Below are positions 1-11,395 of a stretch of DNA of 64,000 bases, piece after piece; the stretch's first letter is position 1; every line of letters starts with the position of its first letter. The notes beneath the pieces were generated by a model that was not told the DNA's origin, ran no database searches, and saw nothing but the letters and a program-made list of their open reading frames with translations. This DNA comes from Theobroma cacao. Lineage: Eukaryota; Streptophyta; Magnoliopsida; Malvales; Malvaceae. The position numbers were made by a program, and so were the translations under genes. The stretch is taken from NCBI RefSeq assembly GCF_000208745.1, contig NC_030851.1, forward strand, positions 32,928,324-32,992,323, read 5' to 3'.

Positions 1-666
1 CTGTTTACTCATTGGGATTTAATAATCTCACCACCCTCATTTCCTCCCATTTCACGCTCGAGGAATTCCATAGTTAGCTGACATTGACAAGGACTTTCTT
101 TTGGACTCGAATCGGTAAAAGCTGTAGGTTTCCAGCTTCCGAGGCATTTTGGTTAGATGTGGGCCCACGTGTCACTGTAAAAGAAATTTTATGCTTTGTT
201 TATTTGCTTTATAGTATATATGAATATAATTATTTTTTACGCTATAAGAATTATGTACCGATATTTTTATGAAAATTATTTTACAAGAAATAGTTTATTT
301 TATTGAATATTTTATTATATTCAAAGGGTCAAATTTTCACTTCAAATGAACGTTTTAGATACTTAATTTTTTTAAATCATTAAATATATATATTTTCGGC
401 TTACCTACTACATGTTTAGCAAGTTTCGAGGTTTTCGACAAAAAAAACGAAAGTGTCCATGTGAGCCAAAAAAAATGTTATGTTATGATTTGGAAATGAT
501 TTGTAATCTTTCGTATTTTGATTATTTGATAACTATTGCTCACCGGGGAAGTGCGAAAGCTTATACGAGAGCCTTGCGAGGTTTCGATCAACATTCGAGG
601 TGAAGAATGTTTGTCGAGGCTTCGCGGCGGTTGTCACGGGCTTGATGGGGAGTTCCGGGTTGTGAC
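1..666 (-). mobile_element. Partial non-coding MULE-like element (family M), truncated by window edge
   Basis: Read on the minus strand, this segment matches the first ~665 bases of the two complete copies at 26211-29159 and 56257-59110. Shared blocks are the GTCAC..CCGGAACTCC terminus (here ending at 666), the CCCGTGACAACC block just inside it, the GATCGAAACCTCGCAAGGCTC block, the GTGGGCCCACGTGTC block near 160, and the ACTCATTGGGATT block at the left edge. It therefore lies in the opposite orientation to the other two copies. No ORF of note. It interrupts hAT transposase sequence that resumes at 667. The left end and any target duplication are outside the window. The MULE assignment is inferred from 9-bp duplications at the complete copies. 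Confidence 0.7.
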
Positions 667-1740
667 AGTTTTGTTCAAGAATGTTTCTTTGATCTTATAC
701 ATGTTAGTGATACCAGTGCAATGACCTTGAAGAAAGAATTAGTGTTTGTTCTCTCTCATTATAACCTTCAAGTTGAAAATATTCAAGGTCAAGGATATGA
801 TGGTGCTAGTAAATGCATGGTGAATGGAATGGTTTACAAGTTTTGGTACTCAATAATTGTCCATACACATATTATGTGCATTGCTATGCTCACAAATTAC
901 AATTTGCATTGGTTGCAGCATCTAGGGAAGTAGTTCATATTCATGAATTTTTTACACAGTTGACCTTTATTGTAAATATTGTTAGTGTTTCTTTCAAAAG
1001 GCATGACCAATTATAAGCTGCTCAAGCAATTGACATTTGTGAACATGATTGCTAGTGATGAACTAAAAACAAGTAGAGGAGCAAATCAAGTGAGAACTCT
1101 ACAAAGAGCTAGAGATATTCGATAGAGCTCATACTTTCATTTTATTTATAGCTTGATGAGAATATTTGATGCAACATGCACTGTTATTGGAAATATTATT
1201 GATGAAGGGGCCATGCATTCACAAATAGGTGATGTTTCTATTGCTAATAAAATATTAGCATTATTTGAATTTATTTTTATATTACACTTGATGTTTGAGA
1301 TTATGAGAATTATTAAAGTTTTTTTTCAAACATTATAATTACGCTATCAAGATATTTTAAATGCAATTCATCTTGTTTTTACACAAAATCACTCTTTCAG
1401 TAGTTAAGAGATGATGAACGGTCTGATTTGATTGAGGAAAAAATTTTGTCAAAAACATAAGATAGAAATTCCTGACATGCGTGAGTAATATATCTTAATT
1501 AGAGGTTGATCTTGTCAACCAAATGTAACTGTGGAGCATCATTATTGAGTTGATCTATTCTAAGTGGCAATATATTTCAGGTTATAAGAATTGAATTTGA
1601 GATTCAATAATCAAATTATGAAACTTTTAACTTTAAACACTACTTTGGATCCTAATAACAATTACAAATCATTTAACATTGATGATATCTACAAGTTAGT
1701 AAAGAGTTTTTATTCTCAAGATTTCACGGAGTAAGAAGAC
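667..1740 (+). pseudogene. Decayed hAT-family transposase (zinc finger MYM-type 1-like)
   Basis: Conceptual translation, with several frame changes and stops, gives the middle and C-terminal half of the plant hAT-type protein often annotated 'zinc finger MYM-type protein 1-like' (DUF4371 plus hAT dimerisation). Recognisable pieces: QGQGYDGAS near 795-820, a YVHCYAHKLQFALVAASRE segment at 868-930 (in another frame), FDATCTVIGNIIDEGA at 1160-1211, the LFEFIFILHLMFEI helix at 1261-1300, EIPDM at 1470, and TLDPNNNYKSFNIDDIYKL at 1640-1700. The N-terminal zinc finger is missing because an M element occupies 1-666. The mutation load shows it cannot encode a working transposase. Family assignment rests on remembered motifs, not a search. 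Confidence 0.75.
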
Positions 1741-1904
1741 TTTTTTGGAGGTTACAATTGAGGCATTACGGGGTTGATATATGTTGTTGATTTTTCACGC
1801 AAGTGCACATATCGTTAACAAGAAATATAATAATGAATAGAGTATCATTCCCTCAAATTGTATGGATAGTTTAATGTGTTTATTTTCCTTGTGCAACACT
1901 AGGC

Positions 1905-3086
1905 TCCCTAAGTGTGATAGCTACATTGGTTGCCAATCTTGTAGCTTGGATCTTCCTCATTCCTTAGGATAACCACGAGCTCTTTATGCATGGGGCAATC
2001 CATCATCCAGTGAGATCCGTGATTAACCAAACACTTGGCAGGCTTTTTTTCCTTGCCTTTCCATCTGACGATTATGTTGGTCCAATGGCATGACAACTTC
2101 TCCTCAGCCTCTTAGTCTAACCCATTGTCCTTGTTTCCCCAATCGTTGTCTTTTTCTTTGGGCCGAGATGAGTGGAACTTGATAAGGCTCCAGATCACCA
2201 CTATGGCTAGCGTGAGGTCTTGCACGTCTTTATGCCAAAGCTCTAGCTTCACCCATATCTTCAAGCCATAAATAAAAGTAAATAGTGTTTTTTTCTGGCT
2301 AAGATCGTTAATTTGTAACAATTTAGAGAATTTTTTAACATATTCCTTTATCTCTCTATGTTGTGTTAGCTTATTAAGCTTTGCTTGAGCCTCGTCCTTG
2401 TTATACTCAAGATAAAATTACTTTCGAAACTTTTTCTAGAAGTCCACGTAAGAGTTTATGGTTGCTCCCTTAGCTTTTCATCGCATTTACCCCACCACCA
2501 CAACTAAGTTGTGCTTACCAAGTACATAAGAACTACATTGATCCATAAAGAATCCTCTGCGATGCCTATGGCTTTGAAGTAATGTTCCAAGCTTCACAAG
2601 AAATTATCCACCTCTTTCACCACTCGTATACCTTAGAACTTATTGGGCTGAGGCACTTTTAATTGAGCCTTCATTTGAGTAGTTGGCTCACCACCCCTCG
2701 TGGTTGCCTTGAGTGTGACAAGTTAGTCCTCGAGACCCTATATGTCTTGTCGAAATGCCTCCACTAGGTCTTTTAGGGTTGCATCTTGTCGATTTAGTAT
2801 GTCTGCTGACTCATTGGAGATCAATTGTAACTCTCCACAAAACTTGTCATCTCGGAACCCCAACTATTCCATGCTAGCTTTAACCTCCTTAAATTTGACC
2901 TTTATTTCCTTCACGACCACCTCTACCTTGGATACTTGGCCATGAAGAATAGACAACATGTCCCTTGAATGAGACTTAACTTGTTTAGTTGCGTCTTTGG
3001 ACTCCCTCACCTCTTGGGTGGGTGTAGAATGGTTAGTAGCGGAAGTCAATTCTCACTTCAATTCTTTTGGCATTGATATCAATTAT
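1905..3086 (-). pseudogene. Ty3/gypsy gag remnant
   Basis: The minus strand, entered at a MPKE-like start near 3070, encodes a disrupted retrotransposon Gag. In order: a coiled-coil-prone N-terminus (2864-3049), the LKVPQPNKF start of the gag domain near 2670, a VDNFLxSLEHYFKAIGI helix near 2600, MLQINDLSQKKTLFTFIYGL at 2260-2321, and a degenerate zinc knuckle (KCLVNHGSHWMMDCP) at about 2000-2045. There are many stops and frameshifts. No protease, RT or integrase follows to the left; the hAT remnant lies there, so the element is truncated. At 1790-1860 there is a short stretch of uncertain origin between the two. Confidence 0.7.
3066..3083 (-). other. Primer-binding site (tRNA-iMet type) of the gag remnant
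   Basis: On the minus strand the sequence TGATATCAATGCC lies just upstream of the gag start. It resembles the canonical plant PBS TGGTATCAGAGCC, complementary to the 3' end of initiator tRNA-Met, with several mismatches. It sits a few bases from the proposed LTR edge at 3089, as expected for a minus-strand element. Confidence 0.5.
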
Positions 3087-3088
3087 CA

Positions 3089-3640
3089 TGTGCTGAGACT
3101 TTAGTTCAACTTTGTATGACTTTAAACTTTAAAAATTGAGTTTAAGTAAGCCTTTAAATCTAAAAAACAACAAAAATAAGAAAGAAAAGATAGTATTAGA
3201 GAAATTGAAATTTTTATTCTAAAGCTTGTATGTTTCAAAATGAAAAGAAGGAGTATTTATAAGTCGATAGTCCCTTTATCTAGTTACAATTCGAATACAT
3301 GTTAAGGCAATTAAATTTGAATGAATATCCTATCTACAACATTCAAATTCAAATGTGAATCCTAATTAAATATATATTTAAATTCGAATATCTAAATCAG
3401 TCAATAAAGAGTTCAAATAAAAACAAGACTCTTTTAGGGGTGTGCAGACACTTTTACCCTTGGTATGCAAGTGGAACCTCTTGTTAGACTTACTAGTCTA
3501 TTTGGGTTGTTTAACTTACCTAGATTGTTGGCCTGTTTAATGGGTCTAAATTGATTTGAGCTCTTAGATCATGACATATTTATTTACCTCATTCACCTTG
3601 AGACAATACACCATTCTAAAAACAAAATTCTTGTATTAGT
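3089..3640 (-). repeat. Probable 5' LTR of the truncated gypsy element
   Basis: The segment directly beyond the PBS begins TGTGCTGAG on the plus strand, i.e. ends in CA on the minus strand. It carries a TATAAATA box on the minus strand at about 3250-3262, consistent with an LTR promoter driving the gag at 1905-3086. The outer boundary is uncertain: I see no second LTR in the window to align. From about 3666 a different sequence shared with 53453-53490 begins. Confidence 0.4.
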
Positions 3641-3894
3641 AATCATTCAAGTTAAGTTTGTTGTAAGGTCTAGCCTTTAATTAATTACCATACATATTAA
3701 AAAAAGAATAAAGTACTATATTATTCCTAACTTTTAATCATAATTATGCACAGGTCTATTAGTTTGCAAAATGTATATTTTATTTTAAACAACTAAATAG
3801 TGTTAAAATTTAAATTGAAATATCTAAAATGTCATTCTTTTTTTTAATTTTTTTGATCGGTTGGTGACCGGATCTAGCTCAAATCTAGCCAAAT

Positions 3895-4135
3895 TTCCCA
3901 AGAAGCGATTTGGTGCTCCCAAGATCAGTGCTCCCTAAGGAGCATTGGATTTGTACTCCTTGGGAACATGCGAATGGTGAGCACCGGATCGATGCTCTTT
4001 AGGGAGTACCACGTTGGGAGCACTCGATTGGTGCACTTTGGGGAGCACCACGTCCCGACTGGTTCTCCTCAAGGAGCACCCGATCAGTGCTCCCTAAGAG
4101 CACCCATCGATGCTCCCTCCAAGGGGAGGGAGATT
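3895..4135. repeat. GC-rich degenerate repeat of GGTGCTCCC / GGGAGCACC
   Basis: In an otherwise AT-rich stretch, the motif GTGCTCCC and its reverse complement GGGAGCAC recur about ten times at irregular spacing, several as small palindromes (GTGCTCCCTAAGGAGCA at about 3930). The + strand is open over 3968-4153, but the peptide is simply the translated repeat. I take it as a degenerate minisatellite or subterminal repeat of an unidentified mobile element. Confidence 0.5.
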
Positions 4136-4139
4136 CGAC

Positions 4140-7100
4140 TCCTGTTGATCTAGCGAGATAGGGATTTTTTTCAAAAAGAAAAAATAAAAAATAAAAAAAT
4201 ATAATTTATATAGTATGATAGTTTTTAAAATTGATGAAGAGTAAAATTATTTTTTCAATATTATTATATAATCAAACAAATAGAAATATTAACAGTGGAC
4301 TAATGATCGGACTTATGTGTCCAACTAAAAATATTTTTTTAAAATAAATTATTTATTTTAAAAATTAATGAACTCGTATAAAATTATAATTAAAAATTAA
4401 AAAAATAAAAATATTTTAGCTAAAAAATAACATTCTTCCTAGGGTTGATGTTGTCGGTATCGGGGTTGTCCACCCCAAAATTGCAGCTTTTATGTAGCAT
4501 ATATTCTGCATCCAAGAGCAAAGGTTTGATAAGAATCGTTCCATCTATGAAAGAAAGAGAAACAAATTAAAGTTAGAAAGTGACAGAAAGTGACCGCAAC
4601 AAAAAGAAAGAGAAACAAATAAAAGTTAGAAAATGACCACGAAAAAAATAAAAAAAAGTGCTTTAAGAAAATATCTGAGAAAACATAATCTTGATTTACT
4701 CCCACTCAAGCCAGATCAATCGAGAGAGTTTGGGTCAGGCCAGCAACCATTCCGAAGCAGGTCAAGCTGGTTGATGTGAACGATTGATAGAACTTGAGCG
4801 AATACATAAATTTGAGACTAGTGATGAAATTCTTTGCCAACAGAAAATGATCTTAGATTTGTGCTTAATCCAACGTCATATGTTAGGTAACTAGATTTCT
4901 GTTTATTTCGATGGAAAGCATAGTATAATGGAGAATGTTAGTCCCCATATTCGGTTTCACACATTTTTCTCGAAAGGTACAATTAGAATCAGAGATTGAT
5001 TTAGAAATTTTTTTGAGTGGTGTCATAATTAAAATAATTTTTTTTAATTCAGATCTATCCAGAAAGTACTGAGTTCAAATTAAATATAATTTTGCTTAAA
5101 AGATTATTGAGTATCATCATTAATAGAATTATATTATTATTGTTAAGGATTTTAGTCTTGTGAGATAATTTTTTTGTATTTTAAAATATATTTTCATGAC
5201 TCATTTATATAAAAACCTATTAAACATTATTACTCATTTCTCATTAGCATATTCAACAACTAACAATTTGACAAATTTCTATTTATTGATCAAAACTAAA
5301 TATAAGCATTTACAAACTACGTAAAATTTAATACAAAAATTAAATAATCAAACAATATATCTACAAAATAAATTAAAAAAAAAGACTCATAATTTTAAGA
5401 TATTATTTGACATACAATACTATTTTCTATTAAAAAGATTTTGTTTGAGTCCCAAACTATCAACTTAATCAAAAAATATTTACATATGAAAAATTTAAAA
5501 ACTTGATTTGAGTTGAAAATTATTTATAGTTAAACAATTAAAGTGTAGATGAGTTATTGAAAGAGTGAAAAATGCAACCAAAGATCGAGAAAAAAAGTCT
5601 CACTGTAGGTATCAAAAGTAACATTTAAATTTTTGAAGAGAAAGAGTGTAGTTTATGTTTTAACTTTTTTAATAAAATTTTAAATTTTAAAATTTTTATT
5701 TTTTAATATTTAAATATTAATATATAAATTATTTTTTAATAAATTTACTTTGATTGGGAATTTTTGACCCCACTCTTTATAAAATTGTAAAAATATTATG
5801 AGTTCTTTAGTGTTATTAAATATGTAAAATTTTAGATAAGTAATATACTTAGTATAAATTTTTAATAATTGAATGGTCTCATGTGACACCACTCTTATAT
5901 AACTGGGTCCGACGTGATTAGAACATACAGAAGGTGGCCATTAAGAAAATGTTCATCAAATTCTGCGAATCCGGTAAGAAAATGTTCTTGATAGTGGCCA
6001 TTAAGAGACAGGCGGAAGAGGTTTGTGCAGAATTCTGCTAATTTATTCTCCAATGGGCCAGGATAAGATTGAAGAAATAATGACACTGACTTCATACCCA
6101 CCCGCCAAACTAGTCTCTTAATTTTTCAGCAAATGGATCCAATTGATAATGTTCAATACTTCAATCTATGCATTTTTTATTCTCATTCTTTTTTTTTTTA
6201 CTTTTTTATATATAATTAATATTTTAACAAACTGATCATTGAATTTAACAATCCATTCATACTTATCTTACACATAAATTCTTAAGTGAATTCAATATCC
6301 TTATTATATTGATAGAAAATATTGTCTTTTTCGATTTATATACATATATTTAATACAAAATTAGGGATGCATGATTTACGTGAATGGAGAATGAAAATCC
6401 ACGATTGAATTAACAACTATAACTCTTATAAAATTATACGAAAGGTGTAAAATTAAATTGATATAAGTGAATTCCTCCTCGCACACACATATATAAGGGG
6501 TGGGAGCCGTTGTCTAACCTCCAAAATTCCTAAAATTTTTAATGAACCCTTATAGGTATAAGTAATTTGTTTTTGTACAGAATAAAAATTATAATCTCAT
6601 CCCCAAAAGGTAACTTCAAGTTTTTGTTTTGACATTTTTTTTTGTTAGAAAAGTTAAAGTTACATAATTCTTACTGTTTAATATGTGAATGACCAATAAT
6701 GATTTTTACTTACATTAAACATTATTTTTTATTTTTATTTCAACTTATACATGTAAAATAAATTTGTCTTCTTAATTAATTTTATTTAACCTATTTTTTA
6801 AGGTAAACAACAATTTCAATTCTAGAGTAAAAAATTTTCAAGAATATTATTAATAAAGTAATATTTAATCTTGTATCAAAATTTCATTGAAGTTTATCTT
6901 AGTATACATTTTACAAGTAATATTCTTAAGAATTCATTTTTTTAATATTAATATTTATTGTATTAATTTTGTATACCTTGCTACTTCAATGTTGTGGTTC
7001 TTAACTTTAACTTAAACTTGTGTAAAATTAAATGCAAAGCTTAAAACTTTTAACATGTTACAGTGCTACAAACATGGAAGTCCACTTTATAAATGACTTT

Positions 7101-9451
7101 TATACAATGAAAAATCGTCATACTAGTGTTTTTTTATTTTTTTTTAATTTGTGTTTATTGTATTAAAGTACTTGATAAGTTGTATATGAGTTCATTATTT
7201 AGTATAATACATAAAAATTGTCTTCCAAATTGAAAACTCTGATAACATCTTTTTATAGCACACATACATACATGCATGCACACACATACATGTAATCCAC
7301 GCTACATTGCGAAAAGATCATAACTCCATATTTTCCTCCTCCCTCCTCCCTTCTTGGTCATTTTTCACTCATCTTTCTTTTTTTTGTCCTCTCATTTTTT
7401 TCGATTTTCCCTAATCACTCCTACCAAAAGTCCCTTTTTTTCTTTCACAATGTATATCCTCCCTCTCCCTCTTTCCATTTTCTTTTATTTTATTTTGTTC
7501 AACTTTTAGCTCATAATCTAAATAAATTATAAAAAGTTACGTGATTTTAAAAAAACACTTCACTTGTTAAAAAAAAAAAATTAAGTCAACCGTTACAAAA
7601 TAAATCCTCTAAACAAATTATTATTCTTAATATTATTATTATTATAAAAGTAAATATAAAAAATAAAAAAACCACATAACGAGATGAGTAAAAAACTCAC
7701 CACGTATCAAAAATAAATTTTCGTTTTGTGATTTTTTTATTTCACGTATTGATATATTTTGTATACACGGAAAGTTACAACAAGATCGAGTTCATGCATT
7801 GAGTACTTTTATTATAATGGCTAGTTAAATTATTGTCATCTTAATACTTCTTCTGTCCCTTTGCAGCTACTAAATCTTCTAGTAAAGACATGAATAGATT
7901 GTAATCACGTGCGAGACGAGACGACCAAGAAAATAAGTCCTTTTTTTCACCTAATCAGCAAGGAAGAAGTCTAGTTTGAAGCCTAAAGGCCAAAAACGTA
8001 GTTGCCCCATGCAATGATTTTGGTTTCTTTCCCTTTTGAACACAGCCCCATGCATATGCTTTGGACGTGGGTTATCTCATGAGTGAGACGGTGCAAGGTC
8101 ATATGCTGCGCATGTTCTTTTGGGAGCTTATACCCCATGGGAAAAAAATGTTGTTCTCTTTTTATAAGGCTCCATATGACACAAAAAGGTTCTTGATCCA
8201 TTGGCCATTGCGTTTCCCTTTTCTCTCATTACCCCAATTTTAAAAGAAAACGACCTTGTAGTAGGTGCGATGTGCAGAATCATCTAACGATGTCATATAT
8301 TCTCTCATCTATTTATGGTCCAATAAACTCCAAGGGATCATAAATTACATAAATGCGAAACCTTAGGAAAGAAAGAAAACAAAAGGATGGTATTTATGGA
8401 TTACATATGTAATAATAACATACCCCTTTTTTTAGGATAACTTAAGGGAGAAGGATTAAAATGTGGCTGCTTAATAAACTAACTTACATATTTATTTTAG
8501 TATACATATATACAATTAAAAGTCCAGATAAAAAGGGATTTGAACCATACACAGACCTCGACGATTTAAAAGAGAGTTAAGAACCTACCAAATTTGGATG
8601 GTCTTTTTGGAGATTAATTCTAGGTTTTGGAGGGAGAGATTAATTAATTACTGGGATTGAGTAGCGAAGTGTACAGATATTCTACTAGGCTAACCTCACG
8701 GCTTTGACTCATCATATAATCCAAGGGCCCATTAGATACAGTATCTAGATGTCAGATGACTTTACAGTGGCAAGTTGACAATATCTAAATATTATGTATA
8801 CGGAAATCCTCACATCAAGTTTGTCGTGATTGTCATTTCACTTTTTCCCATAATTTTAGCCAATTGTCCCTTTAGTTATATTAAAATTAGATTCATAGGT
8901 AAAATTTATTAGCATTATCCTTATGCCAACTACCACCATATGTCATCTTTAGCAAATATTATACCATTCTTATCATAAAGGACCAATAGACCAAAGATCA
9001 GTTATCAACATAGTTAATCCATGAATTCAGTTCTATAATCTAGTCAGATTCCTCTACCATGGACCACCTACTACAAAGATATATATAGCTAATTATTAGC
9101 TTTTCGATGTTTCGTTTAATTACTAGACACACCTTCTGATAGTCGATTCTGGGAACATTAAGCATTGATGCATAAAGAGAAGGATGATAAGTTTGTCCGT
9201 CAAACTTTTGACTAGAGAAATTCATATAATTAATAATTATTGACATCCTTTGTGAATCTTGATATATATGCTAAACCTGGAGCTCTAATGTCACTTGTTG
9301 TGAAATAGTTTAACCACTTGCTTTAATCATTTGCCTATATTCATAGAAAAATAAAAAAAATCAAGCATATAAAAAATATAAAAATTTACGTCAAATTTTT
9401 TTTATAAGCAAAATGTATGAGTATATTCATCCAAAAAATTTACAAGGACTG
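4140..9451. other. Non-coding spacer upstream of MATE copy 1
   Basis: More than 5 kb of AT-rich sequence with no coding region I can support. Short open frames (e.g. 4490-4705, 5710-5892, 5895-6101, 7983-8243) give low-complexity peptides with no family signature. Within it: an 11-bp inverted repeat at 5015/5884, a pyrimidine-rich tract at 7320-7480, a CATA/CACA microsatellite at about 7260-7293, and a degenerate tRNA-like stretch on the minus strand at about 8523-8597. Confidence 0.6.
5015..5894. repeat. Inverted-repeat-bounded AT-rich segment, possible MITE
   Basis: GAGTGGTGTCA at 5015-5025 recurs as its exact reverse complement TGACACCACTC at 5884-5894, about 0.87 kb apart, bounding very AT-rich non-coding DNA. 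The arrangement suggests the inner part of terminal inverted repeats of a small DNA transposon. I could not define flanking target duplications, so this is only a candidate; chance pairing of 11 bases is unlikely but not excluded. Confidence 0.35.
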
Positions 9452-9505
9452 GCCATCATACATAATTATCTAAATATAATTAGAAAAAGAGAAATTATCA
9501 TGACA

Positions 9506-9550
9506 GAAGAAGAAGAAGAAGAAGAAGAAGAAGAAGAAGAAGAAGAAGAA
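9506..9550 (+). repeat. (GAA)15 microsatellite
   Basis: Fifteen perfect GAA units. The same place in the duplicated promoter (62290-62298) has only three, with identical flanks (ATCATGACA on the left, TGTTCTTCC on the right). The repeat is thus allele-like variation between paralogues arising after the duplication. Confidence 0.95.
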
Positions 9551-10326
9551 TGTTCTTCCTAATTAGTTCATGCTATAAAGACTTAAATGGTTTGTAGCAT
9601 TTCCTATGTTGCAGTTTTATCTTTCTTGTATACGTGCTTGGCTTTAAATTATGGGCCATATACATTAAATTTTGTGAGGTTCATGGCAGAATTCATGATT
9701 TTGATGGTATAGAAAAGTTCCCTCATTTTTTAAAGCAAAACTGTTGCGTTTCGACTTTCCTGTGTAAATGTGGAAAATGAGCCAACATATAACATTATAA
9801 ATGGCAAGTTAACCTCGATTTTCAAATATATATAGACCAAGTCAAGTTTAGACCAAACACTCTAGTTTTTACGAGGAAATGAATAACCTTAGCATCCGTC
9901 CATAAATTTGGGATGGCCGGCATATTTAGGCAGGGGCACATAACTGTCTAACCTGTAAACCAAATAGCCAAATGAGTCCGTTAAAGAGTTACTATATTGT
10001 ATGTATTAATAGTAAGTACTGAAGTAAACACTTCTTTGTAATCTTATAGAAATTGGGAACAAAAAGTCTTGAATAAATTGACAGCTTAATTTCTGTTTCT
10101 TTTTCCAAAGATTTCTGTTCAATCATATACAACTTATCTTCCATCTAACTTTCGATAGAAAGCTCACTACCCCCACTAACCCTCTTCCCTTTTCAAAAAA
10201 AAGGAAATTGAAATTTGTAAGATTTTTGCTTTGTTGATGATAAGGAGAAAATAGATGAGAGAAATAGCTGTGTTAGGCAAGTGCCATGTTTGAGAAATCA
10301 TAGTCACTAACATATTACCTCTAAAG

Positions 10327-11340
10327 CTATTCGGGAGATTACACAAAGCCAGACCACATTCGGGTTTGGATTTCTATTTTTATATGTTGGTTTTTGTGAG
10401 TTGAATGAAATGATGCCAAGCATAGACAAAAAGGAGTTTACTCTGAACGTATCATATGGAAAATAATGAAGTTGTTGACACAACTTCACACATGAAATTA
10501 AATAAGAAAATGGCAATGGAAAGGTGATATTCATATTGCAAAGTTGTGAAACATTCACTTTCCAACTCAACTATCAAAACCACCCAAAATAATCAGATGG
10601 TTGAAGCTAGGTTTCGATGAAATCAAGTTGAATATTAATGGGAGCTTTAAAAATGTCCAACAAGCTGCAGGGCAAGGAGTTGTGCAAGATCATACAGGTA
10701 AACTCATTTTCGGTTTTTCAAGAATTTTGGACTGAATAATTCTTTGAAAGTTGAGCTTCTTGCTCTTCAAAGAGGTTTATTGTTATGCCAAGAGTACAAC
10801 TTCTTGAAAATTTGGATTGAAATGGATGCCAAAGTGGTAGTGTAGATGATACAAGAAAACAATTCAAATTCTTATGATATCATATATATTTTAGCTTTTA
10901 TACGGAATTGTTTGAAAATTTTTTTCTATAAAATCACTTACATACATCGTGAAGGGAATCAAGCTGCAAACTTTTTTTCTAACCAAGGCTATTTGCATGA
11001 ACAACTTAAGGTATTCCACAGTGTTGAGGGCGAATTAAGAGGCAGTCTTAAGTTAGATAGGATTAATCTCCCTTATATTAAATTTAAATAATTATAAAGA
11101 AGTAGAACTCTTTATTTATATTTTGCATTTAGCATTTTGTAAAAGAGTAGTATTACTTATCCAATGCATTCATAACATACAATTAAGCAAAGTAGCACCT
11201 TCATTAGGATTTACTTCTTATCTCTCCTAGGTAATTCTGGAAGTAAGGTTTATGTATCCCTCTAGTGTACTTCTATTTCCTACCTTTTAATAAAACCTTA
11301 ATATGAGCTAACCCTTGAGTTTTTCCAACTTAAAGAAAAA
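10327..11340 (+). mobile_element. 5'-truncated LINE with 18-bp target-site duplication
   Basis: The segment is flanked by AACATATTACCTCTAAAG (10309-10326) and AACATATTACCTCTGAAG (11341-11358), a target duplication with one mismatch. It ends in an A-rich tail (AAAGAAAAA) just before the right copy. The duplicated promoter at 63055-63080 has a single, uninterrupted version of the site. The insert carries only the 3' end of an L1-type ORF2 (RNase H-like domain) plus a 3' UTR. All three traits (long duplication, A tail, 5' truncation) are classical for LINE insertion by target-primed reverse transcription. Confidence 0.85.
10579..11091 (+). pseudogene. LINE RNase H-like (RVT_3) domain, broken
   Basis: Translation gives KPPKIIRWLK.., then KLNINGS near 10625 (where family members have KxNxDGS), GQGVVQDHTGKLIFGFS at 10669-10720, a frameshift after ILD, LKVELLALQRGLLLCQEYNF at 10747-10806, IWIEMDAKVVV, a stop at 10843, and then YIHREGNQAANFFSNQGY at 10945-10995. 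This order is that of the RNase H domain at the C-terminus of plant L1-type ORF2 proteins. The catalytic Asp of the DGS motif reads Asn here. A frameshift and a stop make it non-functional. Confidence 0.8.
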
Positions 11341-11395
11341 AACATATTACCTCTGAAGAGTTTTACAAAACTTTATATACCATAGCTAATTTTAT

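Noticed and set aside
3968..4153. Plus-strand open frame in the GC-rich island
   Set aside because: The peptide is a direct readout of the GGTGCTCC repeat with no conserved domain.
8061..8243. Overlapping open frames on both strands (7983-8243)
   Set aside because: They overlap each other almost completely, have no recognisable motif, and no splice or promoter context.
8523..8597. Minus-strand tRNA-like stretch with a good B box (GGTTCAAATCC)
   Set aside because: The T-stem and acceptor stem do not pair and the anticodon arm cannot be placed. At best it is a degenerate tRNA-derived repeat, so I do not call a tRNA gene.
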